Below, piece by piece: positions 7,421 to 14,280 of a DNA stretch of 14,849 nt. The notes below the pieces were generated by a model, which had not been told where the DNA came from, searched no databases, and worked only from the letters and a program-made list of their open reading frames with translations. Origin of the DNA: CAYSUS01 sp964434165. Its GTDB lineage: Bacteria; Planctomycetota; Planctomycetia; Pirellulales; Thermoguttaceae. The first letter of the stretch is position 1, and each line of letters opens with the position of its first letter. Location of the stretch: contig CAYSUS010000143.1 in the NCBI GenBank assembly GCA_964434165.1, forward strand, positions 1-14,849, in the 5' to 3' direction. A program made the translations under genes and the position numbers.

Positions 7421-7759
7421 GTGAACGCCCAACCCCACTTTGGTACGGAACGACGTCGCTGGCTCGATTTCCTCAGCGAGGAAGATCTGGCGCTGGTCAA
7501 GCGGTTCGTGCTCGCCTCGGGATCGCTCAAGGAGATGGCCGCGGCCTACGGCGTCACCTACCCGACCGTTCGCACCCGGCTGAACCGGCTGATCGAGAAG
7601 ATCAAGGCCGTGGACGAGGTCCAGCCGACGTGCCATTTCGAGCGGGTCGCCCGGGCCCAGTACGCCGACGGCAAGATCGATCTGGCCACGCTCAACACCC
7701 TTCTGACGGCCCACCAGGAAGAACTGGAGACCTCCGATGAGAACCGCGCTGACCGTTAG
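7421..7759 (+). CDS. DUF2089-family putative transcriptional regulator
   Basis: A 112-residue protein matching the DUF2089 pattern as I remember it: RRWLDFLSEEDLALVKRFVL (about 11-30), then LASGSLKEMAAAYGVTYPTV (31-50) and RTRLNRLIEKI (51-61). This reads as a helix-turn-helix with recognition helix near TYPTVRTRLNRL. The N-terminal zinc-ribbon part found in some family members is absent. The function is unproven; DNA binding is inferred. The GTG start is chosen because the domain begins just after it and no other start fits, though the ribosome site is poor. The last 23 bases overlap the next gene, so the two are probably made together. Confidence 0.8.
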   Translation: MNAQPHFGTERRRWLDFLSEEDLALVKRFVLASGSLKEMAAAYGVTYPTVRTRLNRLIEKIKAVDEVQPTCHFERVARAQYADGKIDLATLNTLLTAHQEELETSDENRADR

Positions 7760-8648
7760 TCTTCTGCTGCTGTGCACACCGGTCGCCCTCGGTGCCGAGC
7801 CGGCCTTACACCACGTCTCCTGGGCCGCGCTACGCGAAGCCGGGCGGCTGGCCCAAGGCGAGATCGTCGCGGCGGACGACGGCGGCCCGGCCGAGGCGCT
7901 GAAGCTGGCCAACGCGACGGACCAGCCGGAAACGTACCGCTTGGCGGTCTTTGACGATCCAGGGATCCAGGCGAGCCGCTACGCGGTGCGGGGGCAGGTG
8001 CGCCACGTGGGCGTGGAGGAGAAGAGCTACCTGGAGATGTGGAACGACTTGCCCGGCGGAGACACGTACTTCACGCGGACTCTGGCCGACAGAGGGCTGA
8101 TGCGGAGCATTCGCGGCGACTGCGGTTGGAGACCCTTCGCGCTTCCCTTCTCGCTCGGCGATGGCGGTCCGCGGCCGACTCGGCTGGAAGTGCGCCTGGT
8201 CCTTTCCGGCAAGGGAACGGTGTGGGTGGGGCCGCTCGAACTCGTCGAGCTCGGCGAAGGCGACGACCTCTTCGCCGCCGGCGGTGCCTGGTGGAGCGAT
8301 CGCCAGGCCGGCCTGATCGGCGGTATCTCGGGCACGTTGATCGGCTGCCTGGGCGCGTTGATCGGCACCCTCAGCAGCCTTGGCCGCGGCCGGCGCCTGG
8401 TGATGCTCGTCACTTGGTCGATGGTCGTGGGCGGAGTTGCGGCCCTGGCCGTCGGCGTGGTCGCGCTGGTGGGCGGGCAGCCGTACGCGGTGTATTACCC
8501 GCTGCTCCTGGTCGGGGGCATATCGGCGGCCGTATGCGGAGGGATGCTGCCCACGATCCGCCGACGCTACGTCGCGGTGGAGCAGGAGAGGATGCGGGCG
8601 AAGGACCTCGGTGCCGGAGCCTCGTCGCACGCGTATCCGTCGCCGTAG
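7737..8648 (+). CDS. Signal-peptide protein with beta-rich domain and three C-terminal membrane segments
   Basis: I do not recognise a named family. A signal peptide (1-20, ending PVALGA) leads a globular region (about 25-172). That region has strand-like stretches and the motifs GGDTYFTRTLADRGLM (107-122), WRPFALPF (131-138) and RLVLSGKGTVWVGPLELVEL (153-172), which look like a beta-sandwich, possibly carbohydrate-binding-like. Three hydrophobic segments follow at about 191-214, 221-246 and 251-274, then an Arg/Lys-rich tail, predicted cytoplasmic. The ATG has GGAG (7726-7729) at 7 bases and lies inside the DUF2089 gene. The pairing suggests a sensor or anchor for the regulator; that is inference. 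Confidence 0.85.
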   Translation: MRTALTVSLLLLCTPVALGAEPALHHVSWAALREAGRLAQGEIVAADDGGPAEALKLANATDQPETYRLAVFDDPGIQASRYAVRGQVRHVGVEEKSYLEMWNDLPGGDTYFTRTLADRGLMRSIRGDCGWRPFALPFSLGDGGPRPTRLEVRLVLSGKGTVWVGPLELVELGEGDDLFAAGGAWWSDRQAGLIGGISGTLIGCLGALIGTLSSLGRGRRLVMLVTWSMVVGGVAALAVGVVALVGGQPYAVYYPLLLVGGISAAVCGGMLPTIRRRYVAVEQERMRAKDLGAGASSHAYPSP

Positions 8649-8831
8649 AAGTCTCAAAGCAAGCGGCGGGGCGGGCGATCTTCGCGACTCGGTCTCGCAC
8701 GGGTAGACTTCCGAAGTCTTCGAGACTTCGGAAGTCTTGGCGGTCCAAGCCACCTCTGGAAATTCCCTCCGCAGCCTGCTATCAAAGAAGGCCGACACGG
8801 GGCCGCTCAACCTGCAGGAGGGAGGGAGACC
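8649..8831. other. Intergenic region before the sugar kinase
   Basis: 183 bases holding repeat copy 3 and the kinase ribosome site. I see no convincing promoter and no gene. Confidence 0.5.
8705..8737. repeat. 33-base palindromic repeat, copy 3 (perfect 15-base arms)
   Basis: AGACTTCCGAAGTCT (8705-8719), TCG, and its exact reverse complement (8723-8737). Each arm is itself a 7-base palindrome around one base. It is the most regular of the three copies and lies on the far side of the DUF2089 module from copies 1 and 2. Confidence 0.9.
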
Positions 8832-9788
8832 GTGGAGATCGAGTGCCTGTGCGCCGGAATCCTGTTCGCCGACGTCGGATGCGTGCCGATACCGCGTTTG
8901 CCGGAGGCCGGCGAGCTGGTGGCCACCGAGGGAGTTCAGCTCGCCATCGGCGGCTGTGCCTCGAACGCCGGCATCGACCTGGCCAGGCTGGGAGTCCGGG
9001 TCGGGGTGTCGGGCTGCGTGGGCGAGGACGCCTTCGGCGACGTGGTCCTCCGCGAGCTGGAGGCGGGCGGTGTCGATATCCGCGGCGTCCATAAGATCGC
9101 CGGAGCCTGCTCCGCCTCGACCATGATCGTCAACGTCCAGGGCCAGGACCGGCGTTTCATCAGCGCGCCCGGCGCCAACGCCCTGTTCACCGTCGAGCAC
9201 ATCCCGGCCGAGTGGGTCCGCCAGGCCAGGGTCTTCTATCTGGGCGGCTATTTCATGATGCCGGGCCTGGAGACCGAGGCCATGGTCGATCTGTTCCGCT
9301 CCGCGCGGCGCGCGGGCACGAAGACCGTGCTCGACGTGGTCGTGTTCGGCCACGACGACTACTGGAGCCCGCTCGCCCCGCTTCTGGCCGAGACCGACGT
9401 CCTGCTGCCGAACGACGACGAGGGGGCCGTGATCACGGGCATGAAGGACCCGCTGGACCAGGCCAGACGGTTCCGCGACGCGGGCGTCGGCACCGTGGTG
9501 ATTACCCTGGGCACGCAGGGGAGCCTGCTGGTCGGCGACGGGCTGAGCCTGAGGGCCGGCACCTATCCGACCGAGTTCGTGGGCGGAACCGGCTCGGGCG
9601 ACGCCTTCGACGCGGGGTACATCGCCGGCCTGCTGGCGGGCGAGGACGCACTCGGCAGCCTGCGGTGGGGCAGCGCCCTGGGCGCGAGCTGCGTGCGCTC
9701 GATCACCGCCACGGAGAGCGTGTTCACGCGCCCCGAGGCGGAGGCGTTCATGCGGGACCATGAACTGCCGATCGAGACCGTTTACTGA
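8832..9788 (+). CDS. PfkB (ribokinase)-family carbohydrate kinase
   Basis: ATP-dependent phosphorylation of a sugar or nucleoside; the substrate cannot be told from sequence. The 318 residues show the ribokinase fold marks: GGCASNAGIDLARLG near the N-terminus (40-54), a P-N-D-x-E motif (193-197), and the C-terminal signature GGTGSGDAFDAGY (251-263) with catalytic-base Asp257 in the GSGD anion hole. The residue usually Asp before T-x-G-A-G-D is Gly here. A strong GGAGGGAGGGAG site just upstream fixes the GTG start. It is monocistronic on the plus strand, converging with the oxidoreductase pair. Confidence 0.93.
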   Translation: MEIECLCAGILFADVGCVPIPRLPEAGELVATEGVQLAIGGCASNAGIDLARLGVRVGVSGCVGEDAFGDVVLRELEAGGVDIRGVHKIAGACSASTMIVNVQGQDRRFISAPGANALFTVEHIPAEWVRQARVFYLGGYFMMPGLETEAMVDLFRSARRAGTKTVLDVVVFGHDDYWSPLAPLLAETDVLLPNDDEGAVITGMKDPLDQARRFRDAGVGTVVITLGTQGSLLVGDGLSLRAGTYPTEFVGGTGSGDAFDAGYIAGLLAGEDALGSLRWGSALGASCVRSITATESVFTRPEAEAFMRDHELPIETVY

Positions 9789-9823
9789 TCGCTGCCCCGC
9801 TGGTCGCCCCGGTTTGCGTATCA

Positions 9824-10107
9824 TCACGCGTAGCTCGACCGGAAGAATCCCTCCACGGAGCTGAACCCCCCGGGCGTCCATCTCCCTTCCCGCTGGATTC
9901 GGGTCACGAGTTCGATGTCGCCATGCGCAACGACGCAAGCATCCTGCGGAAACGGCTGGCGACATGAGCATTCCACTTCATGCCAGCGAGAGGGCGGGCT
10001 GGACGTGTGAGTCAGCCTCACTCCTGTCCCTGCTTGCGAATCGCCGCAACCAGCGTGTCGCGGTACCCATCGTACCTGTCCGCATCGAGGAGCCAGCCGA
10101 CTTCCAT
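9824..10107 (-). pseudogene. Truncated, frameshifted N-terminus of an ATP-grasp-like protein
   Basis: Reading leftward, ATG at 10107 gives MEVGWLLDADRYDGYRDTLV and continues AAIRKQGQE to a stop at 10018-10020. A one-base shift near there resumes as VRLTHTSSPPSRWHEVE, then PFPQDACVVAHGDIELVTRI (in about 46-66 of the joined product) and GRWTPGGFSSVEGFFRSSYA, ending at a stop at 9824. The whole reads as one roughly 94-residue N-terminus. The pattern (V-V-x-H-G-x-x-E-L-V, W-T-P-G, F-F-x-S-S-Y) recalls the R2K clade of ATP-grasp proteins, which are usually about 250-300 residues. The ATP-binding part is missing. The family assignment is from memory and tentative; the frameshifted continuity is seen directly. 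Confidence 0.55.
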
Positions 10108-10125
10108 GGCTGTGAACGCCTCACG

Positions 10126-10154
10126 GTAGCAGGCACTCTTCGAATGCCGTCCGC
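10126..10154 (+). repeat. 29-base repeat, degenerate copy
   Basis: Begins GTAGCAGGCAC and ends TGCCGTCCGC. It matches the copy at 14142-14170 at 25 of 29 positions. It lies just upstream of the ATP-grasp-like remnant. Confidence 0.7.
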
Positions 10155-10290
10155 GTCCCCTCGAAAAGCGCGCGACGAACCGTAGCCAGAGTGAGCAGCG
10201 CGGGGGCTCGGATCATGGTAGTCGTGTGTTCCTGCTGGCCGGTCTGACTGCAGCGGCCGCCCTGTGGGTTCCCTCGCTGACGCATCGGGC

Positions 10291-11742
10291 TCAGATGCTC
10301 CAACCTTCACGATACTCGAAGCCCAGGTGGCGATTCGCTTCGTCCTTGTTCGTGATGCGCCCCTCCGCGGGGTCGTAGGAGAGCGTCTCTTCGGGGAGGA
10401 GCGTGGCGATGTTGCCGAGCATGAGCAGCTCGCTGAGCGGACCGCCGTGGTCGAAGTCGGCGAGAATCTCCGTCTTGCGGCCGCGGCATGCGTCGATCCA
10501 ATCGCGATAGATGCCGCGTGTGGTCCCAATCCGCTGCGGCGAGCTGGTTTCGACTTCGGCGAACTTCGCCTTGGGCAGGGCCGTCACCTGGACGCTGTGG
10601 TCGTTGGCCACCAGGGCTCCCTCACCGCCAAGGACAAGCGAGCCGGCCATCCCCATCAACCGGTCCGCCTCTTCGGCGTTCACGCCCAACGCGCGCATCT
10701 TCTCGTGGACCAGATCGCGGGCCCCTGGCGCGAAGTCCGGACCGTGATGCCACGTAATCGTCACCGGTGGCATGTCGCCTCGCGCAGGGACCTCCCAACA
10801 AATTCGCTCCCAACGGGGGAACGAAAAGCGGTTGAGGCGCGAGCATTCCGCGGTCACGCGGATCAGCGCCTTGACTGCGGGCTGATCCCACAGGTTGCGG
10901 AGTCTCAGCGTAAGAAATGGAAAGATGGATGTATGCGGGCCGAACGTGCCCAGCCCGCCGCTGCACGTCTCGCGCCAGTGGGCGTAGGCCATCCAGTCCG
11001 GGTGATACTCGCGCCGGGGGAGCGGTCCGAGCCAAGCGTCCCAATTCAGTCCCTCGGGAACGGCCTCCTTTCCTTTGGGAAGCGCGTTGCGGTCGGGCCC
11101 GCCGCGTTTGAACCATACGTGGACCTCGCGCACCGGGCCGATCGCCCCATCCTCGACGAGTTCCATGGCCCGGCGGAACTGACCGGTCCCCGTTCCCGGG
11201 CTGCGGTAGGCGACGGGGAGCCTGGTCTCCGCCGCCAGGGCGCGCAGCTTGCGCGCATCGGAGATGTTCAGGCCGATGGGGCGCTCGCTGCAGACCGGCT
11301 TTCCGGCACGCAAGGCCGGACCGCAGGAGATGCCGTGCAGATGGTCATAATGCGATACGACCAGGGCATCAATCAAAGCGGACCGGGCGTCGAGAAGCCG
11401 GCGGATGTCCGACTGGGTCGTCACGCCCTCGCCTCGTGCCATCCGCCCATAGCGTTCTGCCCGCTGTCGCTCTTCGGGCTTCTCGGAAGCCGCCATGCGC
11501 GCGGCGGTCTCCTTCCACCGCGAGAAGACCTTCGCCAACCTGCGCTCGTCGGGATCGCAAACCGCCACCACGTCGGCATCGTAGATGTGGCTGGCCGTGA
11601 GGAAATGCGAGGCGTTGTACATCGTGCCGAACACCGCCAGCCGCATCCGCTCGTTCGCCTCGTAAGCGGTGACGAGCCGTGCGCAAGGCAGGATCGTCAA
11701 GCCGGTGGCGCCGGCCAGGAAGCGTCGTCGTGAGAGTCTCAT
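10291..11742 (-). CDS. Tat-exported Gfo/Idh/MocA-family protein, degenerate active site
   Basis: A 483-residue protein starting MRLSRRRFLAG, a twin-arginine signal, so export folded is expected. The family normally oxidises or reduces sugars or inositols with NAD(P). It aligns along its whole length with the next gene upstream (shared WNLWL/WDAWL, REYHP, FGPHT, RWERI.W.VP, TWHHG, G-R-I-T-N, YREGW endings). Two hallmark sites are altered: the glycine-rich loop reads VFGTMYNASHF (37-47), and the E-K-P motif is SERP (152-155), with Arg154 where the catalytic lysine should be. GGAGGG sits 8 bases before the ATG. It is 47 bases after its paralogue, probably one operon. Confidence 0.9.
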   Translation of the reverse strand: MRLSRRRFLAGATGLTILPCARLVTAYEANERMRLAVFGTMYNASHFLTASHIYDADVVAVCDPDERRLAKVFSRWKETAARMAASEKPEERQRAERYGRMARGEGVTTQSDIRRLLDARSALIDALVVSHYDHLHGISCGPALRAGKPVCSERPIGLNISDARKLRALAAETRLPVAYRSPGTGTGQFRRAMELVEDGAIGPVREVHVWFKRGGPDRNALPKGKEAVPEGLNWDAWLGPLPRREYHPDWMAYAHWRETCSGGLGTFGPHTSIFPFLTLRLRNLWDQPAVKALIRVTAECSRLNRFSFPRWERICWEVPARGDMPPVTITWHHGPDFAPGARDLVHEKMRALGVNAEEADRLMGMAGSLVLGGEGALVANDHSVQVTALPKAKFAEVETSSPQRIGTTRGIYRDWIDACRGRKTEILADFDHGGPLSELLMLGNIATLLPEETLSYDPAEGRITNKDEANRHLGFEYREGWSI

Positions 11743-11789
11743 GTCACGTGCCCTCCAGGATCACCGATTGCTCTCGCCCAAACGGGCGT

Positions 11790-13271
11790 TCAAATCGTCC
11801 ACCCCTCGCGGTAGTCGTAGTCGAGGCATTCGGCGGCGCGGGGGTGATTGGTGATTCGGCCGGAAACGGGGTCGAAGTCGATCGTCTCGCCGGGAAACCG
11901 CGTGGAGAGACTGCCGACGGTGAGCAGCTCGGCGAACGGCGCCGCGTACTCGAAGTTCGAGATCGGTTTCGCCTCGCCGCCCCGGCACGCCTCGATCCAC
12001 TCCTTGTAGTGCCCGGGCGAGAGCGGCATGGTCTTGGGGCGCGTCTGCTCGACGTGGTCGAACTTCTTCCTCGGCAGGAGCGTGAAGGTCGTGTTGTGAC
12101 TGTTGGTCGCCAACAGGCCCTTGCTGCCGAGGATCAGGCAACCGGCATAGGGAAGCAGTTGCTCCACATCGTTCTCGGTGGCACCGTGGTCGAGGAGGAT
12201 CTCGCTGAGCATCTTGCGGGAGCCAGAGGCGTAGTCCGGCTTGTGGCCGTGATGCCAGGTGAACCTGACCGGCGGCAGGCTCCCGCGCTCCGGCACCTGC
12301 CAGCGAATTCGCTCCCATCGGGGATACGAGAGATGGTTGACCTCCGAGCACTCGGATTCGACGCGGATCGGGACGCCGGGCTTGGCCGCCTCCCACAGAT
12401 CCTTGACGCCGAGCGCCAAGAACGCCATGTTGGCCGTGTGCGGCCCGAAGTTGCCCAGCTCGCCGATGCTCGACTCGCGCCAGGCGATGCGGTTGATCCA
12501 CCCCGGGTGGTACTCGCGCCATTTCAACTGCGCGAGCCAGAGGTTCCAGCTCAGCTCCCTGGGCACCTCCTCGCTCCCTTGAGGCGGCTGCTGGAAGTTG
12601 CGCCCGCCGCGGCTGAAGAAGACGTGCACCTGCTCGACGTCTCCCAGCACGCCGTCGCGAACGATCTCCACGCCGCGGCGGAAGGCCGGGCTGGCGGCCC
12701 CGTGGTTGTTCATCTGCGTGGGCAGCCTGGTCTGCTTGGCCAGGCCGTGCAAGGCCCGCGCTTCGTGCGCGCTGATCGTCAGCGGCTTCTCGGAGAACAC
12801 CGGCTTGCCTGCCCGAAGTGCCGCCGCGGAGATCACGGCATGGGTGTGATCGGGCGTGGCGACCACCACGGCGTCGATCCGGTCGCCGGCCTCGTCGAGC
12901 ATGCGCCGGAAGTCGGGATACAGCGGCGGATGCTTCTCAGCCAGAGGCACGTAGTGTTCGGCGGCGGCTTTGCGCTCGTCTTCCTTCTCGGATTGCGCCC
13001 ACGCGGCCCGCTCCTCCCACAGGTCGTAAACCCGCTTGACCTTGCGCAGGTCCACGTCGCAGGAGACGGTGTAGCCCACGTTGTCGTAAAGGTGGATCGC
13101 GGCCGCGAAGCCATGATACGCGCCGTAGCCGGACATCCCGACCACGCCCAGGCACAATCGCTCGTTGGCACGATAGCCGAAGGCCGTGCGCGCCGAGGGA
13201 AGGACCAGCAGCGCCCCGGTGGCGCTTGCGACGCCCGAGAGGAAACGACGACGGTGGATGCGGAGAGACAT
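11790..13271 (-). CDS. Tat-exported Gfo/Idh/MocA-family oxidoreductase
   Basis: A 493-residue predicted NAD(P)-dependent oxidoreductase with a twin-arginine signal (IHRRRFLSGVASATGALL, 5-22). The nucleotide loop VVGMSGYGAYH (43-53), ATPDHTHA (138-145) and GKPVFSEKPLTIS (155-167) with Lys162 are intact. The C-terminal half is the long form common in planctomycete secreted members, ending DYDYREGWTI. The start at ATG 13271 is chosen because the Tat signal follows at once and AGGTG lies 6 bases upstream; the frame stays open further but has no protein features. The substrate is unknown. Exported members are often placed in carbohydrate or cyclitol breakdown, which is inference here. Confidence 0.93.
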   Translation of the reverse strand: MSLRIHRRRFLSGVASATGALLVLPSARTAFGYRANERLCLGVVGMSGYGAYHGFAAAIHLYDNVGYTVSCDVDLRKVKRVYDLWEERAAWAQSEKEDERKAAAEHYVPLAEKHPPLYPDFRRMLDEAGDRIDAVVVATPDHTHAVISAAALRAGKPVFSEKPLTISAHEARALHGLAKQTRLPTQMNNHGAASPAFRRGVEIVRDGVLGDVEQVHVFFSRGGRNFQQPPQGSEEVPRELSWNLWLAQLKWREYHPGWINRIAWRESSIGELGNFGPHTANMAFLALGVKDLWEAAKPGVPIRVESECSEVNHLSYPRWERIRWQVPERGSLPPVRFTWHHGHKPDYASGSRKMLSEILLDHGATENDVEQLLPYAGCLILGSKGLLATNSHNTTFTLLPRKKFDHVEQTRPKTMPLSPGHYKEWIEACRGGEAKPISNFEYAAPFAELLTVGSLSTRFPGETIDFDPVSGRITNHPRAAECLDYDYREGWTI

Positions 13272-13470
13272 GGTCTGCACCTTGTGGGGTGGGGAGGTGG
13301 GGGACTCTTGCGCAGCGTCGAAACGATGGGAGTCGGGCCTGCGGCTGGGCTCCGAACTCCCTGTCCTACTGATCCGAAAGCCCCTAGCGATGCTCAGCCA
13401 CCAACGGGCCCGGTTTCCTTCGCCTGAGTGCGGCAGCACCGATCTGGCTGGCTGCCCTGCCGCGCCGCGC

Positions 13471-14028
13471 TCAGGGCCACAGCGTCGGAGGCACCAGGAC
13501 AATCTCGGGGAAGGCCAAAGGACGAACTCCCTCGTCGCCCGCGAGGCAGACGAGGCTGCGGTTGCTTCCGCCGGCAGACTCGCGGCGAACCTCGACGCAC
13601 CGCTCCGGGGTATTGACCACCCAGAAGTCGCGGATGCCGGCCTCGGCGTACAGGTCGGCCTTCTCACCCGTGTCCACCCGGAGCATCGACTCCGAGACCT
13701 CGATGACCAGCAGCACGTCCTCCGGCGTCGGCCGGGCGCGGGAGTAGTCCCGCTGCTTGACCCATACGACGTCGGGCTGTGGGGCGCTTTCCAGTTGGGA
13801 AATCCCGATCGAGTGCTGGATGCGGGTGCGTCCTTTCCTCTCGACCACACTCAAGACACTCCAGTCGGTCAGCCGATCGACCACCTCCTCGTGCATCGGT
13901 CCGATGGGCGTCATGTCACGGATCTTTCCTCGGATGAGCTCGACGCGGCGCGGCTTTGTCCCGCGGGACACGCCCGCTGCGACGATCTGATCATATTCGC
14001 CCAGGGAGAAGCGGGTCGTGGTGCTCAC
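13471..14028 (-). CDS. Uma2-family protein (DUF820, PD-(D/E)XK-like fold)
   Basis: A 185-residue member of a family of restriction-endonuclease-like fold proteins, very numerous in planctomycetes and cyanobacteria, with poorly known roles. Visible marks are RRVELIRGKI (27-36), QPDVVWV (84-90) with Asp86, the core LLVIEVSESM (106-115) with Glu110, then DTGEKADLYAEAGIRDFWVV (119-138) with Lys123. These supply the D...E-x-V...K pattern, so the nuclease-like site looks intact. The start is GTG 14028 with no clear ribosome site. Its own promoter is visible at 14079-14107. It lies 199 bases upstream of the oxidoreductase pair; a functional link is not evident. Confidence 0.92.
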   Translation of the reverse strand: MSTTTRFSLGEYDQIVAAGVSRGTKPRRVELIRGKIRDMTPIGPMHEEVVDRLTDWSVLSVVERKGRTRIQHSIGISQLESAPQPDVVWVKQRDYSRARPTPEDVLLVIEVSESMLRVDTGEKADLYAEAGIRDFWVVNTPERCVEVRRESAGGSNRSLVCLAGDEGVRPLAFPEIVLVPPTLWP

Positions 14029-14078
14029 GGCAAATGAGGCGAAGTGCCTTGAGGCGGCCCTGCTGACAACGCAATCGC

Positions 14079-14107
14079 ATTATAACGCGGAGGGGAGCGC
14101 GACCCAA
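14079..14107 (-). promoter_or_regulatory. Sigma-70 promoter of the Uma2-family gene
   Basis: On the minus strand, TTGGGT (14107-14102), 17 bases, then a perfect TATAAT (14084-14079). The -35 matches the consensus only at TTG. Transcription would begin near 14072, about 44 bases before the GTG. This is the only AT-rich patch in the gap. Confidence 0.6.
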
Positions 14108-14141
14108 ATGTCGCTGCCACGCGCCGCGTGTCGTCCGCGAA

Positions 14142-14280
14142 GTAGCAGGCACACTCCGCGTGCCGTCCGCCCCAGCATGAGGCCGTAGTGAGGTCGGCGG
14201 GAAACGGCCGATGGGCGCCGCAGCGCCAGGGATGCAAATAACGGTAGCGAAGCGGACGGCACACGGAGTGTGCCTGCTAC
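14142..14280. repeat. Pair of 29-base repeats in inverted orientation
   Basis: The left copy is 14142-14170 (starts GTAGCAGGCACACTCC). The right copy, 14252-14280, is its reverse complement with one mismatch in 29. They are separated by 81 bases with no gene. The right copy contains GGCACAC-GGA-GTGTGCC, a seven-base stem; the left has the same with one mismatch. The right copy reaches into the stop codon of the shell-protein gene (14277-14279). A third, degenerate copy is at 10126-10154. From memory, similar GTAGCAGGCACAC elements recur in planctomycete genomes. Confidence 0.85.

Larger units (their letters stand above)
9789..10290. other. Convergent intergenic region with gene remnant and repeat
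   Basis: 502 bases between the kinase and the minus-strand oxidoreductase pair. It contains the ATP-grasp-like remnant (9824-10107) and a degenerate copy of the 29-base repeat (10126-10154). The rest (10155-10290) shows nothing I can support, and no terminator with a T tract is visible for either gene. Confidence 0.6.

Noticed and set aside
7830..9971. Open frame of about 710 codons on the minus strand opposite the membrane protein and sugar kinase
   Set aside because: It is a GC-driven antisense frame; it runs through the palindromic repeat and intergenic sequence and has no domain-like sequence.
10264..13427. Two long plus-strand open frames opposite the Gfo/Idh/MocA genes
   Set aside because: The minus-strand frames encode clear family proteins with ribosome sites and Tat signals; the plus-strand products do not look like proteins.
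13272..13850. Extended N-terminus for the first Gfo/Idh/MocA gene (open frame continues upstream to 13850)
   Set aside because: It would overlap the Uma2 gene in another frame; the Tat signal right after ATG 13271 marks the true start.
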